Assembly: GCF_000237925.1 (NCBI RefSeq)
Contig: NC_031495.1
Coordinates: 3,116,407 to 3,180,406, forward strand
DNA length: 64,000 nt
Reading direction: 5' to 3'
Origin: Schistosoma mansoni
Lineage: Eukaryota; Platyhelminthes; Trematoda; Strigeidida; Schistosomatidae
The translations under genes were made by a program, and so were the position numbers. The notes below the pieces were generated by a model, which was not told where the DNA came from, did not search any database, and saw nothing but the letters and a program-made list of their open reading frames with translations. Of the stretch, positions 1-12,537 are shown one piece after another (the stretch's first letter is position 1; every line of letters starts with the position of its first letter).

Positions 1-2040
1 GAGAGGCAAGGTTTCACAAGCATGGAGAAAAACTGCTCTCATCGACGCGTTGTAGATCTTGTGCAGCTTTCTATATACACGAACTTCTCAACAACCAAGG
101 GCGAGTACAAGATTAGAATCCTGTCAGTATTGTAGAAGTACTTTGCACTTCGAAGGTGAAAAGCACATACCGTACCTATAGACACTGATTGTCAACTGAT
201 TAAGTGCACATCGCATGGTTTGGGCACTATCCCACAGTAAGACAATATTGCCCGCATACTCAAGGTCTAGAAGTCTTTCTTCAGGCAACGGATCCACGTC
301 GCCATTACTTACGTCCATCAAAGCTGTTTCCAGAATGTCATCGATGACAAAGTTGAAGAGGAATGGCGAGATTAAGCAACCCTGTCTAACCCCACTGATT
401 GAGTGGAACAATAGACAAAGGTGATTGTATGCCATCACCCTGTCTGAGATGTTTGATAAAGGCAATTTCAGATGATAATAAACTTTTCAGGCAACCCCTT
501 CTTCAATAGACAATCCCAGAGAACAGTCCTGTCCAATGATTCGAAGGCATCCCTTATATCAAGAAACATTACGATTGTTGGCCTGTGATAAATATGACAG
601 TGTTCTGATATTTGGCGGGGGGTGAAGATATGATCAATGCATCCTCGACCAGAACAAAACCAGCCTGCTCCTCTCAAGTCAATCTCTCTCGGGTTTCGAA
701 TAACCTACAGAGTATGACAGAAGCCAATAATTTGGACGCAATCGGAAGTAGACTTATACCCCCAAAGTTCTTACAGAAACGACGTGAACACTTTTATAAA
801 GGTGTGGACAACTATTGAGTCATTCCATGACGTTATAACACTCTCTAGCTCCCAGACCATTGTAAACAACTCAGTCAATTCCTTAGCCAGAAAGTCGCCA
901 CCAACATTAAAAAGGACCGGAGATAAGTCATCTGGCCCTAATGATTTGAAGCATTACAAGAGTTGGAGTTCCTTGTGAACTTCCGCCTCATTTGGTGGAT
1001 CAATCGTCACTAGCGATGGAGGGCGGGACAATCTGATCGATGTTGCCAGAGCACCAGGCCATTTGAACTTCCCCCAGTGATGGTCCGTGGTGTCGTGATT
1101 TGGTCTGTGAACGACTGGTTCCTACGGAATTCAGATAGTTGATGGAGATCCATTCCAATCAATTATCTTTTTTGTCACATCTTCCATTGATCTTGTGAAT
1201 TGATTTTTGGCGCAAATATGATCAATCTGGTTTTCCGTGGTGTGATCCGGTAAGAACCTTGTAGCCGTGCGTAAACGTTAGTGTGATAACATTGTGACGC
1301 CCATAATCGATTTGTTGAATGTCCACATATTTGCAAATCTTTTCCCATTTTCGTTTCTCTCTCCCATTCCATGATGCTTCATGATATCTGGTGTTATCTA
1401 TACCGACTTTGACGCTTGAGCCTCCCATCAGGATGTTGAGATCCTTTCTTGGGCACTTCGCTATGATTGACCCCAGCCACTCATAGAACTGATCCTTAAT
1501 GTCGTTGTTGCTATCATTAGTAGGTGCATAACAATCGATAACATTCATTGTGATCCCCTCTTTCTCTGTTTTGAATGGCGTTTTGATAATTCTGGATCCA
1601 TGAGACTGCCATTCTATATTTTCATTACCTGCTTCCTCGGACAGTATCAGAGAGACTCTCTGAGTGTGTGTAGCATTTTCCACTTGGTGACCGAAATACA
1701 ATAGCATCTCTCCCGTATCCAACCCTTACTGTCCAGCTTCAATTTAATGGGTCTTGCTGAGTCTGAGAACCGTCTACTTGTACTTCCTTATTTCCGTTGC
1801 TATTTGATCGGTTGTTCCTGTATTCTACGCTGTCCAGACGCTCCATGTGACTACAAAAATCGTTGTTCTGGATGTTGGAATAGAGCATCGGTCTGATGAC
1901 CTCCGAAGAACATCGGCTTTCATGGTGAGGCGTCAGAATTCCTTCTTCAATTGGAGGCCTTTGTTCAAATGGTTTAACTTGTTTATTCTGGTTGGTGATT
2001 TCTTAGAAATAATTATTTCTGTGGAATGAGGTTGCCGATG
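1..2040 (-). mobile_element. RTE-clade LINE fragment (endonuclease and reverse transcriptase)
   Basis: Read on the minus strand, about 1860 down to 1220 gives an APE-type endonuclease with phrases such as HGSRII, CYAPTNDSN, DQFYEWL and CPRKDLNILMG. From about 680 down to 124 there is a reverse transcriptase: FLDIRDAFESLDRTVLWD, then GVRQGCLISPFLFN, then LEYAGNIVLL. The last is the catalytic YADD box with both aspartates lost (Y-A-G-N). Endonuclease and RT lie in the RTE order. The reading frame is broken several times between and within the domains, and the 3' part runs off the window edge, so the copy is dead. The 5' segment to about 2040 is shared with the copy at 16611-18130. The clade call is from recognised wording; the exact family (SR2-like or another schistosome RTE) is not settled. 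Confidence 0.85.
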
Positions 2041-2057
2041 CCATATCCAACAATCTT

Positions 2058-2613
2058 TAAGAAATCCGTAGACAATAAACGACTGGTCAGACAACTTGTT
2101 TTATCAATCCAATTGATAAGCCGTCGGAATCTGAAGTCATTCAGAATTAAACTACATTATTCGACTGATCAAGAAGTGCAAATCACATCGATACTGATGT
2201 AGTGAAAGAAATATGTGGGTTCTTGATGAAGACAAAATTATATACTTGGTGACGTAACTTGTTTGGTAATGACAGTGTACAATCAATGTGGACATCATTA
2301 AGCATTCTTGTACCGAATGAACGATATGTGTATCAGTCAAATTTATGCAGATGAATTTCGAAAATAAACAGATAAGTGTTACTTGAAACCTCACGAATTT
2401 ACTTCAGACGTAATCGGTTCCCACACATTATCTCAGATCAACCCGTCATACCAACTGCACAACACAAACAAGCATTCTGCATAGGTTTGATAACATGCTT
2501 CCTAGTTCGTATTTGTGTAGAGAATATTAGAATGGTATTTACGAAACTACAACGTCTTCCGTGACAAAATGTTGCCTCCCAATAACTTATCCGTTATTCA
2601 ACTCAATACATGT
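2058..2613 (+). repeat. Cluster repeat R, copy 1
   Basis: This stretch aligns by eye with 23780-24445 in the same orientation, and with 15961-16610 and 35790-36451 in the opposite orientation. Shared words include GTAATCGGTTCCCACACATT and TGAAGTCATTCAGAATTAAA. It is the most diverged of the four copies with 15961-16610 and lies directly beyond the LINE 5' end, exactly as copy 2 does on the other strand. I see no credible coding frame. Confidence 0.75.
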
Positions 2614-3121
2614 GTACAATATTCTGGTAATGCTCAGTCACACGCATCCGTAACCCTGCACTTATGATTTTTCAATGGACCTTTATTCTTTCGCGCAAAC
2701 GTCTGAACTTCCGACCACTAACACAAGATCTAATGGTGTCAATGTCTTACATCAGCCAGTCGACAGTGTCACTCAATCAGTCTGTATGGTTGAACTTCGC
2801 TCGTCAGGGATTCACATCAAAACTTCCAGAATCATTCTTCAAAGCTATTCACTATCGGGCACATGATGATTTACATCTATTATTCGTGTTTCAATTCGTC
2901 CAATTTCATTTGGTCCTTTTTGTAGTCTCTACTGTCATAGTATCATCACGAAGCTTTGTAAACTTCTCCGTTAATTCTTTTCTCGTAGTAATAATATGGG
3001 CATTTATATGTCTGCTAAGGTGGTCACAAGAATAGTCAACATTTATTAGAAATGCTGAAATATTTTCAGGTAGGATAATTGCTCACGCACTTCCTGCCAA
3101 TTGAAATTTCCGCATGAATTT
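2614..3121 (+). repeat. Decayed relic of a gene-B-type unit
   Basis: About 2890-3025 resembles the sequence just after exon 1 of gene B (25101-25240), including the shared word GTAATAATATGGGCAT. About 3040-3121 is an inverted match to 15880-15960. No intact first exon remains between 2614 and 2890. The open frame at 2664-3035 is a chance run across this relic. I read the block as the remains of a lost family member or of its flanks. Confidence 0.5.
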
Positions 3122-3649
3122 TCGCCGTGTATTGGCTGATACTAGGACAAGCCCACGTACGTTATTCTGGCTTCTGAACGGTTTAGTTTATTCATTCTTT
3201 TCAAGCAACATTTTAACATTGTCACTTTTTGACCTATTAACCCTGACCGTTTTTTCTACTGTCACATATGTGTTAAATGCTTACCTTATTCATTATGTGT
3301 TCTAAACGTGTTTTCGTCTGAATATATGAATTGATCTAAATAAAACAACGCACATATCTTCTCTGCTTAACATAATTTTATTTCTTTTTGTTTCTCTTCC
3401 TTCTTTTTGTTTTTTTGATTCTGTCTGGGTAAACAATTGAATGAAATTTGCCTATTCAAAATTCATACTGTTGTCTGGCCAATATTATTCTGTTATTCGC
3501 AAATGCGAGCTGTGTCGATAAAAAATATGGAGGATGACATCATCAATATTTCGATAGCGATTAGCATCAGATATAGGGCCACAGACGCCCTTGATTTGTT
3601 TTTATTCATTTTGGTTCTCCATTTACCGTATTTCTGAGGGTCGCATTCC
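3122..3649. other. Intergenic, nothing recognised
   Basis: AT-rich sequence with short T runs near 3400. Short open frames (for example 3437-3637) have no recognisable protein features. Confidence 0.5.
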
Positions 3650-4860
3650 ACCACTATTGTAATAACAGTTTTACTAAATCATATTGTGATACTTGTTCTA
3701 CTATGAATATTACGTTACATGCAACCCATCTCATTGGCGTGTTAGACGTCGGGGTTTTCATGTAATGTATGTAAATGACCGTAGTCGATTTCAGAGAGAA
3801 CCAATCGTTATAGAGTAGCTCAATAATTTCCGGTCGTAGATCAATAACATTGTAGGCCATCTTTAACCGCAATAACAATATACAATATAAAAAGTACCTC
3901 TTTCTTTTTACTTTCTTTTCCTGTCACAACTATTGATTTAACCACAATTCCGTCTTCCTTCTGTGTTTGATGTAGGCGTTTGATGTGCTGTTTACAACCG
4001 ACTATCGTCAGTTCCGAAGACAATCAATTGTATTATAGTAGCTCAATGGTTTCTGATTATAGGCCATCTCAAACCCAAATATCAAGACCCAACAATTGGT
4101 GACGAGGATGACTTAAACGTGTTGCCGATGAGCTTGAACGCCTACTGGAATAATTTTTTAAACTGATTGAGGTATTATCCAATACTCAATTCACTAATAA
4201 CTTAACACAATCAACCTCCGTATCCAGATCTTTGCTCACTGACAACGTCTGTAATACTGCTGAGTTTTATTATGATCCATCCTCATACGTGACACTCGGC
4301 ACTTCGATTCGCCCCCACACACCAATGTCAAATGTTGATTTCGCAGATTCCAAACTGTCAAGACGGGGAATCACCAGACGAAATAATATTTGACTGATCA
4401 ACTAGAACATTTTTTAATCTTTTGAACCCGAAATACGGAATGAGTGGACTTAAAAAAAATAAAAAAAGGAATTGCCCAAAAACTCGAGAATTCAAAGCAA
4501 CTGACGTAGTCTGTGCACGAGATCTCCGGCCTGGCAAACCGGAATGGATATTTAAGTGCATACAAAAGATGTGAGACGTTACTTTATGAAGTGATGGTCG
4601 AAATTACACTTATCAGACACATCAATCAACTGCGAGATAGAAAAAATGTTTATGAGTCAGCTAAACCCAAACTTTTACCAATGGAAGTATTATGTGATAC
4701 ATTCATTATTCCACAACCACCGAAAGTTGAAAATAGAAAAAATGAGCCGGAATCAGAAATGAAGCGAGGGTCATCCAGAAAACGGAGACAAAGGAGATTT
4801 TTTCAAATAGATCCTAGAGTGAATCGATACGATCAAACTTCGACAGGTAGGTGATGTGTG
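3650..4860 (+). mobile_element. Fossil Ty3/Gypsy-type LTR retroelement, broken
   Basis: After the word TTGGTGACGAGGATGAC near 4096 comes a gag-like start with an AEFYYDPSSY-type phrase (about 4255-4290). Around 4510-4850 is wording typical of the C-terminal end of a Gypsy integrase (ARDLRPGKPEW-like, LYEVMVE, IRHINQLR), followed by a basic tail. The order gag then integrase end fits one element read on the plus strand. It is plainly broken and looks old. The family within Gypsy is not assigned and the outer limits are approximate. Confidence 0.55.
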
Positions 4861-6149
4861 GGCGAGAATGATAATGATTTATTGTCTGCTCATATAGAAT
4901 TGTAGATAGTCTGACAGGTGATAGATGAGTTAAATATTCCCCCATCCTTATCATTTATCATTGATTGATTAGTCGATTGTTCATTGTTTTTGGATTGTGT
5001 CGGGTTTTGGTGTGGAAATATATTTACGTCCAAGTCAGACTATTTACGTGTTCTTGATCTGAGTTGTGTTGAAGTCCTGTAGAATAGACACTTGAAGGGA
5101 ATCTAGTGTAGATATTCGTCTATGGTAAATTAAGTTCTCAATCGTGTAAACAAGTAAAACGAGATCGTTATAAAAATTACATGACCGCAAAATACATGTG
5201 AAACAACTTCTTAGGACACTATTATCATTACGCCTAGTCACCTATTTGGAGATCGGTATTCGATTTTTAATTCCCATGGAGCCAGTTATAAATGAAGAGA
5301 CCAATTTCCTAACCTATGTTGGAGTAGTTAATCGAGAGTGTTAGCGGTTCAAATTAAAACTAATTATGAGGATCGATTCAAATCAATAATAGTTACCAGC
5401 GACAAACTAAATCTTTTTTAGAGTAACACTCAAGAATGTGACTATAAGTGGAATGTGTTAATATCATATAATAAACTAAATTTATCAGGTTTAGACTGGC
5501 TTGAGAGTTTCAACCTTCAAAATGTTTTGTTAAGAAACAAATGCAGCAGGATTGTAAGAAAAGAACAAGAGCAACAAAATATCACGATAACCATGATTCA
5601 GTTTACAGACGTTTTTGCAGAAGGTTCGGGGATTTGTACTTAAATGAATGTAAATCTTCACTCGAAAAAACACGCCGATCTAGTGTTTCGGCAAAATAAA
5701 CCACTGCCTTATGCATTATTATCAGGTGTGAACACAGAACTCCAACGTCTAGTAAACAAAGTGTTCTGCCCCTAATTTCATAATGAACTTCAGTCGTTCT
5801 CATAGTAATCATCACAGAATCAGCCTACACACTAAGGATTTATTCAGCCGTCTCAATGAAATCATATCCTGGTCTAGAACAATATCATTATATCTTAATA
5901 TTCCCAGATGGTTGTTTTACTTCTTTAAACAGTGAAAGGTACTTTTCGAATCCAGATATGGCTGATGCCCATCTACAAGTAGAGTTTTGCCCTTCATGTC
6001 GTGAATTGCTGACAACAAACACTCAATGACATTTATTTTGGTATAATAGACTGTCTTTTGTGGTAAAGACACCAACAATGATATTCCATAGACTAATGTA
6101 TACTATTTCAACTGGGATTACAGTAGAGTTGTTAGTTTAGTCAATATAC
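4861..6149. other. Intergenic, nothing recognised
   Basis: No gene, tRNA or repeat recognised. Short open frames at 5044-5241, 5455-5643 and 5603-5815 look random. Confidence 0.5.
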
Positions 6150-6420
6150 TTGTATTCGAACCCGAAATACGGAATGAGTGGATTTGTAACATTGCAAGAA
6201 GAGTCCCAGGATCGAACTGCAGCCATGCTTAACTGCATAGGCGGATATGGTTTCAGGTTACCATCAGAAAAATCTCAATTTTATCTGAGATCTGTAAAGT
6301 ACCTTGTATTATTACCTGATGGTTCCGGACGACGACCCAATCTTGAAAATATCTAGGCTATCAATAAAATACCTGCACCACACGATCTACTGACTGACTG
6401 GCCATATGCCCTAGATATCA
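6150..6420 (+). mobile_element. Fossil Gypsy-type reverse transcriptase fragment
   Basis: The translation around 6215-6400 has the flow of the Gypsy RT thumb and connection region (GGYGFRL, SEKSQFYL, SVKYLVLL, then a GRRPNLENI and AINKIPAPHD-like run). The opening word GAACCCGAAATACGGAATGA also occurs at 4426, so this piece and the fossil at 3650-4860 may come from the same element family. It is broken. Confidence 0.6.
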
Positions 6421-6529
6421 GTTGCTGGCTAGAGGTCTGAGGTATAGGCGCATTTGGAAAGCCGACAGCAGAGGTGGCAACAACACTGTCAGAATATGAC
6501 TTTGAGGTTCCGTACAGATAGACAAAAGA

Positions 6530-6910
6530 GTTTGATCAGAAAGACGAATTACTTCGTTTAATAAGCGATTACACTAATAACAAACATACTGAATTCCCTG
6601 TGATTTTCTTTACTGAACACGCAGAAGAGAGTTTTATAAATGCAGTGATAGCCTCTCTCGTAGCTGTCACATGAAAAGATTCTAAGCCTCAACAGGTGAA
6701 TGATCATCTACAAAATGGTTTATTAAGTTTCTTCCAAACCAAGACAACGGCAATAAACTTTGGAGATTGGAATAAATTCTACTATGCATGATGAAGTTCG
6801 TCTCTGTTTTCCTAAGGTTATTGACAAGTGTTGCAGGATGAATATTATATTGAACAGTGAACAACATTGTACAAATATTTGAATATGCAGAGAAAGCGTT
6901 CGTTTTCGTT
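6530..6910 (+). pseudogene. Decayed coding scraps of unknown family
   Basis: A frame without a start codon at about 6524-6673 reads as normal-looking protein (KDELLRLISDYTNNKH, then FTEHAEESF). About 6790-6900 matches 15150-15260 in the same orientation, both carrying a CF-P/L-x5-CCRMN type run. I do not recognise the family. Because two copies share a cysteine-rich coding look and both are interrupted by stops, I read them as remnants of one former gene type. The alternative is an unknown mobile element. Confidence 0.3.
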
Positions 6911-7370
6911 AAAGTACAGTGTTAATCAGTCGCTAGAAGCTAATATACTTATCATCACAAATGATAAAACAAATTTTGTATGTACCATTATACGATTGAT
7001 AACCTCCACTCGTATCACCATTATTGTTTTTATTATTGCCTCGAAAAATAAGTACATATTCGCAATTGTACACACCGTTGAAAATGAATTTGCTGATGAG
7101 AGAAGAATTTGCTGAACCAATCTTTCTGAAGATAAAAGCACTCTCATATTTGTAATCAAGTGAACTATTGTGTGTGACCTAGTTACAACTAGTGGATATA
7201 ATTTCAATAAGAAAAAGTTTACTTTTCATTGAAATCAATCATAAAACATAATCAGAATAATCTAGTGCAAATACGTGTTGAAAGATTTATAAATTAATCC
7301 CACAATGACACTTACAATTATCACAGGGTCATTGTGCTAAACTTGACCCAGGTCATATGATTGAAAAGAG

Positions 7371-7377
7371 TATAAAT
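7371..7377 (+). promoter_or_regulatory. TATA box of gene C
   Basis: TATAAAT lies 45 bp before the ATG at 7416. The same layout, a TATA box closely followed by the start codon, precedes genes A (21073) and B (24747). Confidence 0.6.
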
Positions 7378-7415
7378 GGAACTACACAAGTTTATCTTAC
7401 TACAGACGGAGAACA

Positions 7416-7714
7416 ATGTCAGCTGCTTTCATTATCCTGTTTGTTGTACTTACATGCTTCACAGAATGGTCACTTGAAACAACGACAAATACTACTGAAT
7501 CTTACATCAATTCGACTGAAACTCAATCCAACCTATTGCAGGCTATCTATCAATCATTAGACTGTGTACGGTTGTACGCTCCGTTCTTCGGACGCTATTA
7601 TTGGACTGATGTTTGTGACAGTAACAGTTATATTACACCATATTTTATGTGGTATACAAATACAATCTGCGCACATCGATCTTATCTCTTCACGAGATAC
7701 TGGATCGTGTATAT
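7416..7714 (+). CDS. Gene C, exon 1: secreted beta/gamma-crystallin-like protein
   Basis: Encodes residues 1-99 plus two bases of codon 100. Residues 1-19 form a signal peptide (MSAAFIILFVVLTCFTEWS) followed by the family's LE pair. Two sequons (N25, N32) sit in a Thr/Ser-rich linker. The first Greek-key-like unit follows, with Cys50, VRLY, Cys67 in a DVCDSN box, Cys85, and the closing RYWIVY. Cysteine spacing (17 and 18) is the same as in genes A and B. The exon ends at a clear GTAAGT donor (7715-7720) in phase 2, as in A and B. The ATG is the first after the TATA box. Exon 1 looks intact; whether the whole gene works depends on the doubtful downstream exons. Confidence 0.7.
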
Positions 7715-8443
7715 GTAAGTTCCTAAACATTGTTCACCTATATGTTTCATGAGGTATGTACAGTACATGTTTTGAAATAGTAAGTTATCATTTCCTGTGT
7801 GTTTCTACTATGAGCAAAAGTATTCACCATGCCTACTTATGGTTTTCGCAAAATGTTTCACTACTGATACGTCTTTCCTCATATACGGTTATCTAGCATT
7901 ATCACTCATATTCAAATTTAAGAAATAAGATTATCACAATAAACTCGAAACGTAATTTATTAACGAAAACAAAAACTAAGCTGATACCTTTTCATCTATT
8001 AAAAAGTGTGCTCATAAAGGTTAACTGAATTACTTGTAGTCATTGTTATGAGATACGACGAATATGAAACCATTCTAAAAGGAGATTATCACAATAAGTA
8101 TACACAGGATTATAAGCATAGTAAGATGAGTTATTCATTTAAGATGTTTATAGACCAGTTAGTTTTAAAATGAAAATACTCAATCAAACCTCAATATTCC
8201 ATGCCAAATAATTAAGTCAACCGATACCAACGAATTTGGAGTTCATTATCACAGGATAGTATCTTCATCAATTTACCACAATCAAATAGTAACAGGGATT
8301 CAATTTATAGATTCCTTTCACTGATTTCTCCTCAGCTGTACTAATCATATCATAATTTTGAATGATAGTTTGTCTGAATATGAGACCCGAACGGGTTAGT
8401 TTGGACTGGACGGAATGTCCATATACTCTGTGTTTCCGTTTAG

Positions 8444-8630
8444 CCTAGAGGGATTTTTGTGGCACCTAGATTTCAGTTTATTCTTATATTCATCAATAAT
8501 GTTGCTAATAAAACCAATAGTACTCTCAGTTCAGCGAAATTCAGCAGGACGAAATTCTCGAAATTATCTTGATTCGACATTCGGAATTGCATCATTGTCA
8601 GGACGTTTTCAAGGAAGTTGGAATTTATGA
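8444..8630 (+). CDS. Gene C, candidate exon 2 (second Greek key, diverged)
   Basis: An acceptor (TTTCCGTTTAG) ends at 8443, and the frame joins exon 1 in phase to give a 161-residue product ending at TGA 8628-8630. The junction reads Y-I-L-E-G-F-L-W, which aligns with Y-S-R-E-G-F-R-G of gene A, so the Greek-key glycine is replaced by Trp. None of the three exon-2 cysteines of A and B is present. This may be a decayed exon, or the wrong exon. A different 3' end may be used (see 9022-9794). Confidence 0.35.
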
Positions 8631-9021
8631 TCCCTTAAATGCATAAAAGTTTCTTTTCAGTAAGTTCATATTCAAAAGTGTACAAGTGTACATGTGCATC
8701 ATATTTTGCAAACGTAAACAATCCATGTTTTTAGAAAAATTAGATAGTGAGTAATAGTTCTATGAAGATAGTACACTACAACTTTTTTTTAAAGGCAGTA
8801 TACAGATAATTAATCCAGAATACTCACATACCTTTGAAGTGTAATCAAATGTAGTACCGAAAATCAACACTGAACAGACTTGAGCTCCTAAATATATAAT
8901 TTGTATACTTGTTTATACATTGACATAAAAGAATATACGGCATAAAACTGCTTGTTTCTCAGAACGCCAGCCATCCTGAGGAAAAATTTGGGATGAACTA
9001 GGTACTAGATGGTGCTCTTAG

Positions 9022-9794
9022 TCTTTTGCTCCACACCCGCTTTATACTACCGATTCGCACTTCAGAATCACCACGGTCCTCCGCCTGAGCTTTCTACGAC
9101 TTCAACCTTCGCCAGCTGTGGTCCGAATACAGCAAAATTCGAACACTTCACTTCCACCTGAGGTTTGTGCTGACAACGTCATTCAGTATAACGGTGAACG
9201 CTCAACGACCGAACCATTCAGTTCGAAGAACAAAACTCCACCAAATTCAACGATATACCTAGATGTGATTAAGTAAGTTACTAGTTAGAAATCGCCAGTA
9301 TCATCAGTGTGCATCTCATGTCTTTGGAAAAGTCATTTCAATCGACTAGTTTGTATTTACTGTAATTCCATAGAAATATTCAGTGACTCGTTATAAAATA
9401 AACAGTGAGTGTCAAATCGCTCTTATAACATTTATTCATTATTAAATACGATATTTGGTCAAGCTCATATTTTCAATACTTTATGTCATTGTAAAGGCGA
9501 CACGGATTCCTCGGTCAACATATTATACTTACACCCGGTGTATGTATTAGAAATTTAAGGCAACATGGAATATGGTCGGTTGGGTCCATACTTAAATGCA
9601 CAAAAATAAGCCAATACATCGGTAACTTTTACTGTCACAGGCCACGAATAGCACCGTGGCCGTATGATCAAATTCCACAAGATGCATCTTTATCCCAAAC
9701 ACAACCAAATCAATTTCCACCTGAGGGTTTGGTTCCGTCCAATTTGCAAGGTCCACAAAACCAAGGTATGACAACTGTAAATACTCCAGCTTAG
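9022..9794 (+). CDS. Two candidate 3' exons encoding a Pro/Gln/Ser/Thr-rich tail
   Basis: A frame open from 9022 (just after a TGCTCTTAG acceptor-like site) runs to 9272 and ends at a GTAAGT donor (9273-9278) in phase 2. A second exon begins at 9641 after ACTGTCACAG and continues the same frame to TAG 9792-9794, followed by AATAAA at 9835. The joined product would be about 134 residues without its own start codon. The last exon is rich in Pro and Gln (QPNQFPPEGLVPSNLQGPQN). It may be the true 3' end of gene C or a separate gene. No domain is recognised, and the first of the two exons could be repeat-derived. Confidence 0.4.
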
Positions 9795-9834
9795 ATTCTT
9801 TATTTCGAAAATTTCTTGCCGTTATACAATTTTA

Positions 9835-9840
9835 AATAAA
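9835..9840 (+). terminator. Poly(A) signal
   Basis: AATAAA 41 bases after the TAG at 9792-9794, the expected place for a 3'-end signal of the exon at 9641-9794. Confidence 0.45.
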
Positions 9841-10489
9841 CATTACAGTATGAAATAAACAAATTATATTTTACAATTGTACTTACTTAGATGGTAATAA
9901 TTGTGGAAGATATATATTTACCTGGTTCAATTTTATTTAAACAACTCACACGATACCTTTAAATCGCATTGAACTTTCAACATTAGTCTACAAAAAATGA
10001 TCAGGCCAAGAATATATGTTTCAACTGCCATTGGGGTTGACGGACGTTTTTCAATTTGCATAGTCAACATCACGGAATGATCTTAATCAAGCAAACACCG
10101 GAAACCGAAAACACTAGATGGGCGCTTCGTTCTACTATGTGAACACTCAGAAGTGAGCATCCAAGTCTAAACCACTAATGACCAAACGCAGGACTTCCAG
10201 TTCCCAGCATGAACAAATAACCCACAGAGTACTATACGAAACTGAATATCCTGGGTTTGAAACCTGGTATTCTGGTCGTGGGTGAGCACTTCTGAGTGGA
10301 AATCGGCTTGAAGAGAATATTTGTTCAGTACTTCCACGATTCAAGTGGTTAGGTAACTAAGGTTATTCCTTAATGTCAGCTGTGAAATATTTCTAGTTTT
10401 ATCAACGGTGCATGCTTTGCCTACGCAGCTTGTTTTAAGTCGTGAAATGATGTTCCTGGAGTATATGAGCCCTTTCCTCTCGATACAAA
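9841..10489. other. Intergenic, nothing recognised
   Basis: No gene or repeat recognised. The short frame at 10147-10344 on the minus strand has no protein features. Confidence 0.45.
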
Positions 10490-10760
10490 GTATGAGATGT
10501 TAACAGAATGAACCAAATTTATGTTGGACGTTTTAACAAATGTACTTGGCTTATTAACTAGTTGTCATCGTTTCCATAGGCCTTTATTTAACCCTAAATA
10601 ACAAAAGTATAAACTTTAGATGATAACGACAAATGCTTAGTTCAATGGAAGTGAGATTATAAACTGAGGTGTAGGTGAAATTGTAGTTACGTTAATTTGG
10701 AGCTGAATGTCAACTAATTACGAAAGCCTTACTTTCATTCTGTAGATAATTACTGTGACT
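10490..10760 (+). repeat. Direct segmental repeat, part 1 (partner near 27650-27895)
   Basis: Aligns by eye, same orientation, with 27650-27895 at moderate identity (shared words include GTACTT-GCTTATTAACT and GATGATAA-GACAAATGCTTA). Together with 13290-14680 it shows that the flank of gene C and the spacer of the large inverted duplication share ancestry. Confidence 0.6.
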
Positions 10761-12537
10761 TTTATTATCAATGACTTTACAACGTAGGTTTTGCAATCCG
10801 AATTAATCATGCAAGAAATTCCTCCACCACTGAAATACACAGCTCATTCGGTTGTGAAACTTGAAATCACAACATTAGTAAAAGCAAACCCAAACTAATC
10901 TGACTAACTCATCTCATGCAGTCGATCACAATTCGTTTCACTGTGGAATATTTCCTATGAACATAGCAACCTACAAATAATAGGCTTTTGTTCCGTTTAC
11001 AAACTGAGGTTCCACATCCACTACCACTCAAAGCGCAGAAATAGATCAATTTCTTAACAATAAAAATTAAGGTATTATTCTTTAAACGTGACACTATGTT
11101 ATTGTTTTGTTTTAGGGTTTACTCCAATAACACTCAGATAACAAGCACCTCACTAATATGAAGAATTAGAAGGTCAATGTTGCATAGCTACCATTTTTGT
11201 CGATTCCCAAATAATACTTTTTGAAGTTCATGTATATCATCAAATGTCACTCATTTTGAAGAAACAAACATTGATCTTAATGGTGACAATCATATTTTCT
11301 TTTTGACTATGTAAAGGAGAGCGTAAAGCGAACAAACCATCACGTTGCAGCAAATATATATATCCTAACCAACTCATTAGAAAAAGTATTCGACACAAAC
11401 TCTTATGGACGTGATAAACATTTCGTTCAATGTGGTTTAGTTACGGTTTATCATTCAGTATAAGGATAAAAGCTATAAGCTCAGATCAATCTTCTGATAA
11501 TTTGGTTTCTTGAATGCCCTGACTGATAAGATTTCCTAGTTTTGCTTATAATCTATCGGTCGAAACTGTAGAATCAAGTCGTTCCATGTGAAGTGACACT
11601 GGAAAGTTAAGAAAGTTCATCATGTTAGCTTTCAACTTACAACTGGATTTCCAGTAGACAGACACTAAATTAGGTATATTTGCATTTCAAATCCACACGC
11701 AGGATTACAGTAGCGGTCTACCATGTGGTTCAAAAGTTTTTCAAAGTTAGTACTACCAGTAGGTGAGATACAAGCTGAGACTACGACCTCATATAAATTT
11801 TATCTGTTTTGACTGTACAAGGTGTAAATATCATTGTTTGTTTGCATCGGGATTTGTAAAGACGATAGTATAAGAACTAAAGCGTGAAGGTATTAACTTG
11901 TATCTCACAACTAGTAAAGCATTGTTGGACTACTTGTAATCTGCTTTTCCCTGCTAAACATGACCTTTCCTGACTTATGATTCATTATGAGTTTAGGTAG
12001 AGTCAGTTATTCTCTAACCAATTATTTCAGGCGCCGATTCTTTGTTGATTGAAAAGATTTTCAATGTTCAATCATGATTTATCACCAGGTAGATGTCTAT
12101 CAGCTCGCACAGTCTGGATATAATAGCGTTTTAAGGGCAGCTTATTTTAACTGATGCAAACTAAGCTACAAGCTTGCGTAATATATTGTTCGATTCAGTT
12201 TATGTGAAGCAAATTAGTCTGGTGTGCATTTTATATCCAAATACACTGACTCAACTCGTCCTATGAGGTTTTAGGCTTATATGCTGAACCACTTGAAATT
12301 GTATTTATATTGGTGCAAGAAAACTATATTCGCCTTATCCGCTGACGAATATGATTCTTGGTTAATGGCATTTTGGTTAAACCAAGTTGTTTTGTGCTTT
12401 TGAATGTATGACGTTTACAACCTGAAAAATTTCTCGTGAATTACTGGAATATATACACACCAAAATATTTGCATAAGCCATACTAAAAAAAACACTGACA
12501 AACGAGACCACATACTATTCAGACTGTTTCTTTGCAG
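10761..12537. other. Intergenic or intronic, nothing firm
   Basis: Has no counterpart in the 27.65-29.06 kb copy. Isolated splice-like signals occur (for example a short ATG frame ending at a GTGAG near 11765), but I could not link them into a gene. Confidence 0.4.

Noticed and set aside
2664-3035. 123-codon frame resembling a membrane protein
   Set aside because: Its end is homologous to non-coding sequence after exon 1 of gene B; hydrophobicity follows from the T-rich DNA.
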